A stretch of 64,000 nt of DNA from Flavonifractor sp963557075 (GTDB lineage Bacteria > Bacillota > Clostridia > Oscillospirales > Oscillospiraceae): positions 1 through 64,000 of the forward strand of contig CAUWDA010000001.1 in the NCBI GenBank assembly GCA_963557075.1, read 5' to 3'. The notes under the pieces were generated by a model that saw only the letters and a program-made list of their open reading frames with translations, did not search any database and was not told where the DNA came from. Positions 1-10,100 of the stretch are shown in pieces. The translations under genes were made by a program, and so were the position numbers. Position 1 is the stretch's first letter. Every line of letters starts with the position of its first letter.

Positions 1-61
1 GCTCACTGGCTCGCAATGACGGACTTGTGCAGAATGTCAATTTTGCAACAGGCTCGCTGTG

Positions 62-1792
<1,731 letters not shown>

Positions 1793-1861
1793 AGATCAAA
1801 CTCCTTTTGGAATGGAGCGGGCCGCCGCCCGCCTGCCCGGTGGTGAAGAGGAGGGGGGACG

Positions 1862-2530
1862 TCAGGACATTTTATAGCCCACGCCCCGGACGGTGGTGAT
1901 CACATCGTCCCCCAGCTTCTGGCGGAGGGCCTTTACGTGCATGTCAACGGTGCGGGTCTCGCCGGTGTAGTCGTAGTCCCAGACGGCCTGGAGGATCTCG
2001 TCCCGGGTGAGGGCCACCCCCCGGCGGGTGCACAGCAGCCGCAGCAGCTCGAATTCCTTAAAGGTGAGCTCCACCAGCTTTCCGTCCTTCCGGACTTCCC
2101 GGGCGGCGGGGTCGATCTCCAGGTCCCCGCAGGTGAGCACCTGGTCTCCGCGGCGCTGGGTGCGGCGGAGGACAGCTTTGACCCGGGCCTGCAGCTCCAT
2201 GATGCCGAAGGGCTTGACCACATAGTCATCAGCGCCGTTTTCCAGGCCGGATACCCGGTCCATCTCGGCGGAGCGGGCGGTGAGCATGATGACCGGCGAC
2301 TCAGCGGTGTCCCGCCCCTCCCGAAGCTGGCGGAGGATCTCAAGCCCGTCCATGCCGGGCAGCATGATGTCCAGGATGAAGAGGATGGGCGGGCTCTGGT
2401 CCGCCTCCCCCTCAAACATGGCTTCCCCGGACTCATAGGGCCGGACGGCGTAGCCGACCGACTGAAAATAGTAGCGGAGCATCTCGCGGATGCTCCCGTC
2501 ATCCTCCACCACGACGATGGCTCTGGACAT
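1862..2530 (-). CDS. phoB: PhoB/PhoP-type response regulator
   Basis: OmpR/PhoB-class response regulator of 222 residues. The N-terminal receiver shows the acidic pocket (VVEDD), the phospho-acceptor Asp in FILDIMLPG and the conserved Lys in YVVKPFG. The C-terminal winged helix (LTFKEFELLRLL ... TVDMHVKALRQKLG ... VRGVGYKM) is the DNA-binding domain. It is co-oriented between phoU and the histidine kinase, so it is the partner of that kinase and the probable activator of the pst promoter, where CTTTAC direct repeats are present. It could equally be named phoP or regX3; the function is the same. Confidence 0.93.
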   Translation of the reverse strand: MSRAIVVVEDDGSIREMLRYYFQSVGYAVRPYESGEAMFEGEADQSPPILFILDIMLPGMDGLEILRQLREGRDTAESPVIMLTARSAEMDRVSGLENGADDYVVKPFGIMELQARVKAVLRRTQRRGDQVLTCGDLEIDPAAREVRKDGKLVELTFKEFELLRLLCTRRGVALTRDEILQAVWDYDYTGETRTVDMHVKALRQKLGDDVITTVRGVGYKMS

Positions 2531-2560
2531 GGGATCACCTTCCGTTTTGTATTGGCCGGG

Positions 2561-3211
2561 TCAGGCCTGGGGCTGGAGCTCGCCGGTGACGCAGAAAATG
2601 GCCCACTGGGCGATGTTGACCGCGTGGTCGGCGATGCGCTCCAGGTATTTTGCAATGATGATGAGGTCAATGGCCTGGTCGGCCTCCTCCCGGTTCTCCA
2701 CGATAAGCTCCACCAGCTCCCCCTTGATGGTGCGGAAGAGCTGGTCGATCTCGTCGTCCAGGGCGACCACCGTTCCGGCGGCCTCGGTGTCCCGGTTGAC
2801 GTAGGCGAAGATGGCCCGCTTAACCATGATGCCCGCCTTCTGGCTCATGGTGCGGATATCCGCCAGGGTGCGGGTCTGCTTCTGCTCTTTCAGCAGCAGG
2901 GAGATCTCGGCGATGTTGGCGCACTGGTCGCCGATGCGCTGCAAGTCGGTGACCATTTTCAGCGCGGCGGAGACGGTGCGCAGGTCCCGGGCCACCGGCT
3001 GCTGCTGGAGCAGCAGCCGCAGGCAGCGGTTTTCGATGTCCCGCTCCATCTCGTCCATGTGCCGGGTCATCTCCACCACGGACCGGGCGGCATCGTCGTC
3101 GCTAGAGGCCAGGGACTGCACCACCACGTCGATGGCGTCCTCCGCGGCGGCGGCCATGTCGATCATTTCATAGTTGAGCTCCTGGAGCTCGGCGTCAAAG
3201 GTTTTTCTCAT
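2561..3211 (-). CDS. phoU: Phosphate signalling protein PhoU
   Basis: PhoU of 216 residues, the usual length, made of two related three-helix bundles. Typical signatures are visible: an N-terminal MRKTFDAELQELNYEMIDMA, the E-x-x-x-D-rich metal-binding helices (RHMDEMERDIENRCLRLL; DDEIDQLFRTIKGEL) and a C-terminal half ending IADHAVNIAQWAIFCVTGE. PhoU links the state of the PstSCAB transporter to the histidine kinase and restrains phosphate uptake. It sits 12 bp after pstB and 30 bp before the response regulator, in one operon. No anomaly seen. Confidence 0.95.
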   Translation of the reverse strand: MRKTFDAELQELNYEMIDMAAAAEDAIDVVVQSLASSDDDAARSVVEMTRHMDEMERDIENRCLRLLLQQQPVARDLRTVSAALKMVTDLQRIGDQCANIAEISLLLKEQKQTRTLADIRTMSQKAGIMVKRAIFAYVNRDTEAAGTVVALDDEIDQLFRTIKGELVELIVENREEADQAIDLIIIAKYLERIADHAVNIAQWAIFCVTGELQPQA

Positions 3212-3223
3212 GGCGACCTCCTG

Positions 3224-3985
3224 TTAACCGAACCGCCCGGTGATGTAGTCCTCGGTGCGCTTATCCTTGGGGACGGAGAACAGCTGGGTGGTGTCGCCGA
3301 ACTCGATGAGCTGGCCCAGCAAGAAGAAGGCGCACTTGTCGGACACGCGGGTGGCCTGCTGCATATTGTGGGTGACAATAACGATGGTGTACTGCTCCTT
3401 CAGATCGGAGATGAGGTCCTCGATCTTGGAGGTGGAGATGGGGTCCAGGGCGGAGGTGGCCTCATCCATCAGCAGGATGTCGGGCTCCACCGCCAGGGCC
3501 CGGGCGATGCACAGCCGCTGCTGCTGGCCGCCGGACAGGCCCAGGGCGGACTTTTTCAGCCGGTCCTTGACCTCATCCCAGATGGCGGCGCCCTGGAGAG
3601 ATTTCTCCACGATGTCGTCCAGGCGGCTCTTGTTTTTGATGCCGTGGGTGCGGGGGCCATAGGCCACGTTGTCATAGATGGACATGGGGAAGGGGTTGGG
3701 CTTCTGGAACACCATGCCGATCTGCTTCCGCAGCCAGGTCACATCCACCTTGGAGTCGTAGATCTCCTGGCCCCGATACTGCACCGAGCCGGTGATCTTG
3801 ACGCCGGGGATCAGGTCGTTCATCCGGTCCAGCGTCTTGAGGAAGGTGGACTTGCCGCAGCCGGAGGGGCCGATGAGGGCGGTGACCTGCTTTTCGGGGA
3901 TGTCTACAGTGACGTCCTTCAGGGCCTGGGTAGGACCATACCAGAGGTCCAGACCCTTGACGGACAAGATCGCGTTTTCAGCCAT
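3224..3985 (-). CDS. pstB: Phosphate ABC transporter ATP-binding protein
   Basis: ATPase subunit of the high-affinity phosphate importer, 253 residues from the chosen start MAENAILSVKGLDLWYG. Walker A is GPSGCGKSTFLK, the signature is LSGGQQQRLCIARALA and Walker B is PDILLMDEATSALDP, with the H-loop in IVIVTHNMQQA. The reading frame stays open further upstream, but an AAGGAGAG ribosome site lies just before the ATG at 3985, and the extra residues would overlap pstA. It lies between pstA and phoU in the pst operon. Confidence 0.96.
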   Translation of the reverse strand: MAENAILSVKGLDLWYGPTQALKDVTVDIPEKQVTALIGPSGCGKSTFLKTLDRMNDLIPGVKITGSVQYRGQEIYDSKVDVTWLRKQIGMVFQKPNPFPMSIYDNVAYGPRTHGIKNKSRLDDIVEKSLQGAAIWDEVKDRLKKSALGLSGGQQQRLCIARALAVEPDILLMDEATSALDPISTSKIEDLISDLKEQYTIVIVTHNMQQATRVSDKCAFFLLGQLIEFGDTTQLFSVPKDKRTEDYITGRFG

Positions 3986-3999
3986 GGGCGGATCTCTCC

Positions 4000-4866
4000 T
4001 TACTTTTTCTTTAATTTCTTTCCTACTAGTTTGGCGCTGAGGTTGATGAGCAGGGTGATCAGCATCAGGATGGCGGCGATGGCAAAGGCCACGTCGAACT
4101 CTGCCCGCTCCTTGGCGTAAACATACAGGGCCACGGTGAGGGTGGCGCCGGAGGAGTGGATGAAGTTGCCCACCGAGGCAAAGAAGTCGTTCATGGCCAT
4201 GCCCATGCCGGCGGTGAAGAGCAGGGCGGCGGACTCGCCCACGATGCGGCCCACGGACAGGATGCAGCCGGTGACGATGCCGTCGATGGAGGAGGGGAGC
4301 ACCACGGTGCGGATCATCCGCCACTTTCCGGCGCCCAGGCCCAGAGCGGCCTCCCGGTAGGACTGGGGCACGGTCTTGAGAGATTCCTGGGTGGTGCGGA
4401 CGATGGTGGGCAGGGTCATGATGACCAGGGTCAGCGAGCCGGCCAGCAGAGAGGTCTGGAGCTTCATGAACTGGCAGAAGAACAGCATGCCCACCAGGCC
4501 GAAGATGATGGAGGGGATGCCGGTCAGGGTCTCGGTGGCAAATTCAATAACAGACACCAGCCGCCGGTTGGAGGCATATTCCGTCAGATAGATGGCGGCG
4601 CCCACGCCCAGGGGCAGGATGAAGAGCAGCGTGATGCCCACAATATAGATGGTGTTGAGGATGTTGGGCAGGATGCCGATGGAGTCTTTGATGTAGCTGG
4701 TTTTGGTGGAGACCAGCTCCCAGGTGATGTGGGGGAGACCTTTGACAAAGATATAGCCAATGATAAAGACCAACAGGGCGCAGGTCAGGGCGGCAGAGAG
4801 GGAGAGCAGGCAGCGGAGGACCCGGTCATAGGCCTTCCGCTTGCCGGAAAGCGGTTTCATTTCCAT
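4000..4866 (-). CDS. pstA: Phosphate ABC transporter permease PstA
   Basis: Inner-membrane permease subunit, 288 residues, with six predicted membrane segments. The binding-protein-dependent transport signature EAALGLGAGKWRMI lies about two thirds along and would contact PstB. Further family hallmarks are YLTEYAS, ETLTGIPSIIFGLVGM and SVGRIVGESAALLFTAG. It pairs with PstC, whose gene ends eight bases away. A positively charged C-terminus (LVGKKLKKK) faces the cytoplasm. It is the third gene of the minus-strand operon. Confidence 0.96.
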   Translation of the reverse strand: MEMKPLSGKRKAYDRVLRCLLSLSAALTCALLVFIIGYIFVKGLPHITWELVSTKTSYIKDSIGILPNILNTIYIVGITLLFILPLGVGAAIYLTEYASNRRLVSVIEFATETLTGIPSIIFGLVGMLFFCQFMKLQTSLLAGSLTLVIMTLPTIVRTTQESLKTVPQSYREAALGLGAGKWRMIRTVVLPSSIDGIVTGCILSVGRIVGESAALLFTAGMGMAMNDFFASVGNFIHSSGATLTVALYVYAKERAEFDVAFAIAAILMLITLLINLSAKLVGKKLKKK

Positions 4867-4873
4867 TAGTATA

Positions 4874-5740
4874 TCACCCCTTCTTGCGCTTGAGAAGTGT
4901 GTTCAGAACGACGTTGATCAGCATGATAAAGAGGAACAGGACCAGGGCGATGGAGAACAGGGCCTGGCGCTGGAGGCCGGAGGCATAGGCCATCTCGCTG
5001 GCCACGGCGGTGGTGAGGAAGCGGACCGACCGGAACAGGCCGGGCATATTGGCCACGTTGCCCGCCACCATGATGACCGCCATAGCCTCGCCGATGGCCC
5101 GGCCGATGCCCAGCACGATGGAGGCGGCGATGCCGCTGGAGGCCGCCGGGACGGATATCCGGAACACAGTTTCGATATGGGTGGCGCCCAGGGCCAGGGA
5201 GGCTTCCTCGTACTCCCGGGGCACCGCCTTCAGGGCGTTTTCCGACACGCTGATGATGGAGGGCAGGATCATAACGGCCAACACGATGATGGCGCAGAAC
5301 AGGCTGGCGCCGTCGGGCAGGTGGAACAGCTCCCGCACCGCGGGGACCAGCACCATCATGCCGATGAGACCGTATACCACCGAGGGGATGCCCGCCAGCA
5401 GATCCACAGCGGTGCGTACGGCGGCGGCCAACTTGGAGGGCGCGATCTTAGACAGGTAGACCGCCGTCATAAAGCCCACCGGCACACCCAGCAGGATGGC
5501 GCCTGCAGTGCCGTAGATGGAGGTGAGGATGAAGGGGAGGATGCCGAAGGAGGGCTCGGCGGCGGTGGAGGCCCACTCTTTGCCGAACAGGAAGTTGGTC
5601 AGCCCGATCTCGCGGATGGCAGGCAGACCGGATATGATCAGATACAGGCTGATAAACAGGACAAAGACCACCGTGATGCAGCCGCACAGGAAGAACAGGA
5701 AATTCATGGCCACTTCCAGCGGCCGGAGCTTTTGTTTCAT
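4874..5740 (-). CDS. pstC: Phosphate ABC transporter permease PstC
   Basis: Second permease of the Pst importer, 288 residues and six predicted membrane helices. Family motifs include LLAGIPSVVYGLIGM, the cytoplasmic EEASLALGATHIETVF loop for PstB contact, and GIGRAIGEAMAVIMVAGN. Only 92 bp separate it from pstS, and a strong stem-loop lies in that gap. Such a hairpin usually lets the binding protein be made in excess over the permeases; that role is inferred here. Confidence 0.96.
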   Translation of the reverse strand: MKQKLRPLEVAMNFLFFLCGCITVVFVLFISLYLIISGLPAIREIGLTNFLFGKEWASTAAEPSFGILPFILTSIYGTAGAILLGVPVGFMTAVYLSKIAPSKLAAAVRTAVDLLAGIPSVVYGLIGMMVLVPAVRELFHLPDGASLFCAIIVLAVMILPSIISVSENALKAVPREYEEASLALGATHIETVFRISVPAASSGIAASIVLGIGRAIGEAMAVIMVAGNVANMPGLFRSVRFLTTAVASEMAYASGLQRQALFSIALVLFLFIMLINVVLNTLLKRKKG

Positions 5741-5784
5741 GGCAGAGGACCGGCCTTTCGTAAAGAGTTGAAATCATGCCGAAT

Positions 5785-5806
5785 GCCCCCTCGTGATCGA
5801 GGGGGC
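5785..5806 (-). promoter_or_regulatory. Stem-loop between pstS and pstC
   Basis: Perfect 9-bp inverted repeat GCCCCCTCG / CGAGGGGGC with a four-base loop, with no U-run on the minus strand. It lies between the binding-protein gene and the first permease gene. It is more likely an mRNA processing or stability hairpin than a full terminator. Confidence 0.6.
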
Positions 5807-5832
5807 GATCCGGAAGAGGAAGAGAGGATAGA

Positions 5833-6702
5833 TTACTGGGCAACAGGCACGGCGCCGGCGCCGGCGATCAGGTCAGAGGCGGCCGTAGAGGTAGCGAAAT
5901 CCACAAAGGCCTGGGCCGCGTCGGACAGGGGAGCGGAATCGCTGACGATGAAGTTGAAGTTGCGCTGGATGGCGTAGGAGCCGTCCAGAACGGTCTCCTC
6001 GGTGGCGGTCACGCCGCCCACGGTGAGGGCCTTTACAGTGTTGTCCACAGCGGACAGGGAGACGTAGCCGATGGCGTTGGGGTTGGAAGCCACAGCGGCC
6101 ATCACCTCGCCGGTGGAGGTGTACTCGTTCTGATAGTTGCAGGCGTCCTTGGTGTCGGTGATGGACTCGAAGCCGTCCCGGGTGCCGGAACCGGCCTCAC
6201 GGCCCATAAAGACCACCTGGCCGTCGCTGCCGCCCACGTCAGACCAGTTGGTGATCTCGCCGGTGGCCAGCTGAGCGATCTGCTCCACGCTCAGGTCGGC
6301 TACGGGGTTCTGGGGGTTGACGACGATGGCGATGCCGTCCTTGGCCACGACGATCTCCTTCACGCCGGTCTCGTCATCTTTCAGGTCGCGGGAGGCCAGG
6401 CCGATGTCCACGGTGCCGTTCTGGGCGCCGGTAACGCCGGAGCTGGAGCCGCCGCCGGCGGTATTCACAGTGACGCCGGGCTCGACCTCGCCGAAAGCCT
6501 CGATCAGTGCGCCCATGACCTTCTCCATGGAGGTGGAACCGGCGGTGGTGACGGTGCCGGAGAGCTGGGCGGTGTTGCCGGCAGGGGTCTCGCTGTTGCC
6601 GCCGGCAGGACTTTGAGTCGCATCATTGTTGCCGCCGCAGCCGGCCAGCAGGCCAACGCAAAGGGCGGCGGAAAGCATCAGAGCAAGGGTTCTCTTTTTC
6701 AT
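5833..6702 (-). CDS. pstS: Phosphate-binding lipoprotein PstS
   Basis: Extracellular phosphate receptor of the Pst importer, 289 residues. A lipoprotein signal peptide ends in LLAGCGG, so the mature protein starts at that Cys and is anchored in the membrane. A short Asn/Ser/Pro/Gly linker follows. The PstS fold is shown by TVTTAGSTSMEKVM, TAGGGSSSGVTG, DIGLASRDLK and FMGREAGSGTRDGF, which carry the phosphate-binding Ser/Thr/Asp/Arg residues. The open frame runs far upstream, but the signal peptide and a GGAG site fix the start at 6702. It is the first gene of the operon. Confidence 0.95.
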   Translation of the reverse strand: MKKRTLALMLSAALCVGLLAGCGGNNDATQSPAGGNSETPAGNTAQLSGTVTTAGSTSMEKVMGALIEAFGEVEPGVTVNTAGGGSSSGVTGAQNGTVDIGLASRDLKDDETGVKEIVVAKDGIAIVVNPQNPVADLSVEQIAQLATGEITNWSDVGGSDGQVVFMGREAGSGTRDGFESITDTKDACNYQNEYTSTGEVMAAVASNPNAIGYVSLSAVDNTVKALTVGGVTATEETVLDGSYAIQRNFNFIVSDSAPLSDAAQAFVDFATSTAASDLIAGAGAVPVAQ

Positions 6703-6756
6703 TCTGTTCGATCTCCAATCATGCAATGTATTCTTTTCTGTCTCGGAACAAGTTAC

Positions 6757-6812
6757 AGTATATCGGCCCATTGTAAAGTTGTCCTTCAAAAGAATGTAAA
6801 GAATGGGTAAAG
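6757..6812 (-). promoter_or_regulatory. pst promoter with Pho-box-like direct repeats
   Basis: Reading on the minus strand, the -10 is a perfect TATACT (6757-6762) with a weak -35 AGGACA (6780-6785) at 17 bp. CTTTAC occurs at 6807-6812 and 6796-6801, exactly 11 bp apart, and again at 6773-6778, about two further turns on and overlapping the spacer. Direct repeats at helical pitch over a poor -35 are the layout of PhoB/PhoP-activated promoters. Regulator binding is inferred. Confidence 0.6.
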
Positions 6813-6908
6813 TCCTTCTCTCCCGGAAAGTCTGGGACTTTACAAAGGCTGATGGCCTTCTGAGGGAGCGGGAGAGGCGGGCAGAGGGAAAATGGAAGAG
6901 AAGAGGTA

Positions 6909-6937
6909 TTGTATTCTTTACAGAGGAAAGATATAAT
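6909..6937 (+). promoter_or_regulatory. Promoter for pyrophosphatase gene
   Basis: TTGTAT (6909-6914), 17-bp spacer, perfect TATAAT (6932-6937), about 100 bp ahead of the ppa start. A CTTTACA lies within the spacer, resembling the repeats of the pst promoter, so joint control with phosphate genes is possible. Confidence 0.55.
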
Positions 6938-7035
6938 ATTACTTGGTGAAATATTTGAGTCCGCGTACCCCGCGCCGGGGCGCGGGACGGAACAGATGAA
7001 CGGAAGATCAGATCGAAATAAGAGGAGACACGAAA

Positions 7036-7608
7036 ATGTCGAATATTTGGCATGATATCAGCCCCAGCCGGATCCAGCCCGAGGACTTTGTAGCGGTCAT
7101 CGAGATCCCCAAGGGCAGCAAGAAAAAATATGAGCTGGACAAGGAGACCGGTCTCATCATTCTGGACCGGGTGCTCCACACCTCCACCCACTATCCCGCC
7201 AACTACGGCTTTATCCCCCGGACCTACGGCGACGACGGCGACCCGCTGGATGTGCTGGTGCTGTGCTCCGAGGCCATGGACCCCCTGACCCTGGTGCGCT
7301 GCTACCCGGTGGGCTACATCTCCATGCTGGACGGGGGCAAAAACGACGAGAAGATCATTGCCATCCCCTTCTCCGACCCCACCTACAACACCTATCAGGA
7401 TCTGCTGGAGCTGCCCGGCCATATCTTTGACGAGATGGCCCACTTCTTCAGCGTCTACAAGGCGCTGGAGGGGAAGGAGGCGGTGGCCGGCGACGTGAAT
7501 GATCGGAAGGGCGCCATCGAGGTCATTCAGCGGGCCATGGACCACTATGCTGAGTGCTTTCTGGGCGGTACCGCTCCCAAGGCGGACCGGCGGACCTCGG
7601 ACCGGTAA
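7036..7608 (+). CDS. ppa: Inorganic pyrophosphatase (family I)
   Basis: Soluble pyrophosphatase of 190 residues that hydrolyses PPi to two phosphates, pulling biosynthetic reactions forward and feeding the phosphate pool. Family I is clear from EIPKGSKKKYELDKETG, HYPANYGFIPRTYGDDGDPLDVLVL (metal-binding acidic cluster DGDPLD) and DRKGAIEVIQRAMDHY. The start ATG follows AGGAGACACGAAA. It diverges from the phosphate regulon, a functionally sensible neighbour. Typical length for the family, nothing missing. Confidence 0.95.
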   Translation: MSNIWHDISPSRIQPEDFVAVIEIPKGSKKKYELDKETGLIILDRVLHTSTHYPANYGFIPRTYGDDGDPLDVLVLCSEAMDPLTLVRCYPVGYISMLDGGKNDEKIIAIPFSDPTYNTYQDLLELPGHIFDEMAHFFSVYKALEGKEAVAGDVNDRKGAIEVIQRAMDHYAECFLGGTAPKADRRTSDR

Positions 7609-7657
7609 GCGTTAAGGAAATCTTAATCGATTTTTAGAGAACCCCAGCGACGGTCTG

Positions 7658-7666
7658 TGGTATAAT
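7658..7666 (+). promoter_or_regulatory. Extended -10 promoter for glf operon
   Basis: TGG immediately followed by TATAAT (7661-7666), an extended -10 element. No good -35 is seen at the expected spacing. About 165 nt of leader follows before glf, containing only weak inverted repeats. Confidence 0.4.
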
Positions 7667-7830
7667 TAAGTATAGTACAAACAGTCCCGCTGTTTGTGGC
7701 CGCCTTTCCAGCGGCGGACAAGCCGTGAAAGCGCTTGCTGCATGGCAGAATGGACAGGACACGGGGTGGCGGGGATATACTGTCGGCCTCCGGGCCGAAG
7801 AACAGCATAATATAAGAGAGGACGATTCGA

Positions 7831-9000
7831 ATGGACCACCCATTTGACTGCCTGATCATCGGCGCCGGTATGGCGGGCGCCGTCTGTGCCAGAGAGCTGG
7901 CCGAGCGGGGCGGACAGCGCGTGCTGGTGCTGGAGCGGCGGGACCACGTGGGCGGCAACGCCTATGACTGCTTTGACGAGGCCGGTGTTCTGATCCACCG
8001 GTACGGGCCCCATATTTTTCATACCAACGACAGGCGGGTCTTTGCCTTTTTATCCCGCTTTACTGACTGGCGGAACTATGAACACCAGGTGGTGGCCAAC
8101 ATCCCGGCGGACGGGGGGCGGCTGGAGATGCCGGTGCCCTTCAACCTGATCTCCATGGAGAAGGCCTTTGGCAAGGAGCGGGCGGACAGCCTGTCCCGGC
8201 GGCTCATCGCGGCGTACGGCGCGGAGAAGAAGGTCACCATCCTGGAGCTGCGGAAGAACGCCGATCCGGAGATCGCCGCCCTGGCCGACTATGTCTATGA
8301 GCACGTTTTTGTCCACTACACCATGAAGCAGTGGGGGCAGCGCCCGGAGGAGATCGACCCCAACACCACTGCCCGGGTGCCGGTGTTCCTGTCTGAGGAC
8401 TGCCGCTACTTCCAGGACGCCTGTCAGGGGATGCCTCAGGAGGGCTATACCCCCATGTTTGAGCGCATGCTGGACCACCCGGATATCACGGTGGAGCTGG
8501 GGGTGGACGCCGCCAGCCGCGTGACGCTGGACGACGGGCAGGTGCTGCTGGACGGGCGCCCCTTCGCCGGTACCGTGATCTACACCGGCGCGGCGGACGA
8601 ACTCTTCGGCTGCCGGTACGGCCGGCTGCCCTACCGCACCCTGAACTTTGAATTTGAGACCCATCCGGTGGACTTCTGGCAGAGCCACGGCACGGTGAAC
8701 TATACCGTGGACCAGGACTATACCCGGATCACCGAGTTCAAATACCTCACCGGGCAGGAGCTGCCCGGCCTGACCACCACGATGAAGGAGTACTCCGCCG
8801 CCTACACCGGCGGGGCGGGGGAGGGCCCCTACTATGCCATCATCAACGAGGAAAACAACGCTCTCTACGCCCGCTACCGGGCGGAGGCCGACCGCTTTCC
8901 CCGGCTCCATCTGCTGGGCCGGCTGGCGGAATATAAATATTACAACATGGACGCCATCGCAGCTCGGGCTCTGGCGCTGTGTGACGACCTGCTGAAATGA
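7831..9000 (+). CDS. glf: UDP-galactopyranose mutase
   Basis: FAD-dependent enzyme interconverting UDP-galactopyranose and UDP-galactofuranose, the precursor of galactofuranose in surface glycans; 389 residues. The N-terminal FAD-binding Rossmann motif is IIGAGMAGAVCARELAERG, followed by VLERRDHVGGNAYD and the substrate-side HRYGPHIFHTND. Later hallmarks are WGQRPEEID and VIYTGAADELFGCRYGRLPYRTL. A glycosyltransferase gene starts 12 bp downstream and is probably co-transcribed, so the pair likely makes part of a cell-surface polysaccharide. Confidence 0.94.
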   Translation: MDHPFDCLIIGAGMAGAVCARELAERGGQRVLVLERRDHVGGNAYDCFDEAGVLIHRYGPHIFHTNDRRVFAFLSRFTDWRNYEHQVVANIPADGGRLEMPVPFNLISMEKAFGKERADSLSRRLIAAYGAEKKVTILELRKNADPEIAALADYVYEHVFVHYTMKQWGQRPEEIDPNTTARVPVFLSEDCRYFQDACQGMPQEGYTPMFERMLDHPDITVELGVDAASRVTLDDGQVLLDGRPFAGTVIYTGAADELFGCRYGRLPYRTLNFEFETHPVDFWQSHGTVNYTVDQDYTRITEFKYLTGQELPGLTTTMKEYSAAYTGGAGEGPYYAIINEENNALYARYRAEADRFPRLHLLGRLAEYKYYNMDAIAARALALCDDLLK

Positions 9001-9012
9001 GGAAAGGTACAT

Positions 9013-10044
9013 ATGACGTCTAAGCTGATCACATTTGCGGTGCCCTGCTACAACTCTGCGGCCTATATGGAGCACTGCGTGGAGACGCTGCTGACCGGCG
9101 GCGATGATATCGAGATCATTCTGGTGGACGACGGCTCCACCAAAGACGATACCCCCGCCATCTGCGACCGCTATGCCGCCCAGTACCCCAACATCGTCAA
9201 GGCCATCCACCAGGAGAACGGGGGCCACGGCGAGGGGGTCAACCAGGGCATCCGGAACGCCACCGGCTTCTACTTCAAGGTGGTGGATTCCGACGACTGG
9301 CTGGATGAGGAGGCGCTGCAAAAGGCGCTGGCCAAGCTGCGCAAGTTTGCCAAGATGGAAAAGCCGGTGGACCTCTTTATCGCCAACTATGTCTACGAGC
9401 ATGTGGAGGACAACACGCAGAAGGTGGTCCGGTATACCAACGTGTTCCCCGAGGAGAAGATCTTCAGCTGGAGCCGGATGGGCCGCTTCCGCCCCTCCCA
9501 GTTCCTGCTGATGCACAGTGTGATCTACCGCACCCAGCTGTTGCGGGACTGCGGGCTGGAGCTGCCCAAGCATACCTTCTACGTGGACAATATCTTTGTC
9601 TACCAGCCCCTGCCCCACGTCAAGCGCATCTATTACATGGATATCGACCTGTATCGCTACTTCATCGGCCGGGCCGACCAGAGCGTCAACGAGCAGGTCA
9701 TGGTCAAGCGGGTGGACCAGCAGGTGCGGGTCACCCGGCAGATGATCGAGAGCCACGATCTGCGCCGGCTCAACCAGGAGCAGCCCCGGCTGGCCCGGTA
9801 TATGTGCAGTTACCTGTCCATGATGATGACCATCTCCTCGGTGTTTCTGATCCTGGACGGCTCCCCCGGCGCACTGGGCAAAAAAACCGAGCTGTGGGAG
9901 TACCTGCGCAGCCGGGATCTCTGGCTGTACCATAAGTTCAAGTACCGCTCTCTGTCCTTCGTGGGCAATATCCCCGGCTACCAGGGCCGCAAGCTGTCTG
10001 TCAAGCTGTACCGGCTGGCCCGTAAGATCTATAAATTCAACTGA
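9013..10044 (+). CDS. Family 2 glycosyltransferase
   Basis: A 343-residue GT-A-fold glycosyltransferase, probably cytoplasmic. The N-terminal half shows FAVPCYNSAAYMEHCVETLL, the nucleotide-sugar site LVDDGSTKDDTPAIC and the metal-binding region VVDSDDWLDEEAL. The C-terminal third is basic (YRSLSFVGNIPGYQGRKLSVKLYRLARKIYKFN), which suits membrane association. It lies directly after glf, so a galactofuranosyl or related transfer is plausible. The true donor and acceptor cannot be read from the sequence. Confidence 0.85.
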   Translation: MTSKLITFAVPCYNSAAYMEHCVETLLTGGDDIEIILVDDGSTKDDTPAICDRYAAQYPNIVKAIHQENGGHGEGVNQGIRNATGFYFKVVDSDDWLDEEALQKALAKLRKFAKMEKPVDLFIANYVYEHVEDNTQKVVRYTNVFPEEKIFSWSRMGRFRPSQFLLMHSVIYRTQLLRDCGLELPKHTFYVDNIFVYQPLPHVKRIYYMDIDLYRYFIGRADQSVNEQVMVKRVDQQVRVTRQMIESHDLRRLNQEQPRLARYMCSYLSMMMTISSVFLILDGSPGALGKKTELWEYLRSRDLWLYHKFKYRSLSFVGNIPGYQGRKLSVKLYRLARKIYKFN

Positions 10045-10049
10045 GTATC

Positions 10050-10090
10050 AAAAAAGGTGTGCTGCCTGAGGCAGCACACCTTTTTTATTT
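10050..10090. terminator. Bidirectional intrinsic terminator
   Basis: Perfect inverted repeat GGTGTGCTGCC / GGCAGCACACC with loop TGAG, flanked by A6 and T6, between the convergent glycosyltransferase and DUF554 genes. It can stop transcription in both directions. Confidence 0.9.
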
Positions 10091-10100
10091 TATAGAGCAA

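Larger units (their letters stand above)
6703..7035. other. Divergent pst / ppa intergenic region
   Basis: A 333-bp gap between divergent genes, locally AT-rich. It holds the pst promoter and its CTTTAC repeats on the minus strand, and the ppa promoter on the plus strand. A further CTTTACA on the plus strand lies at 6838-6844. No ORF or stable hairpin of note was found. Confidence 0.6.
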
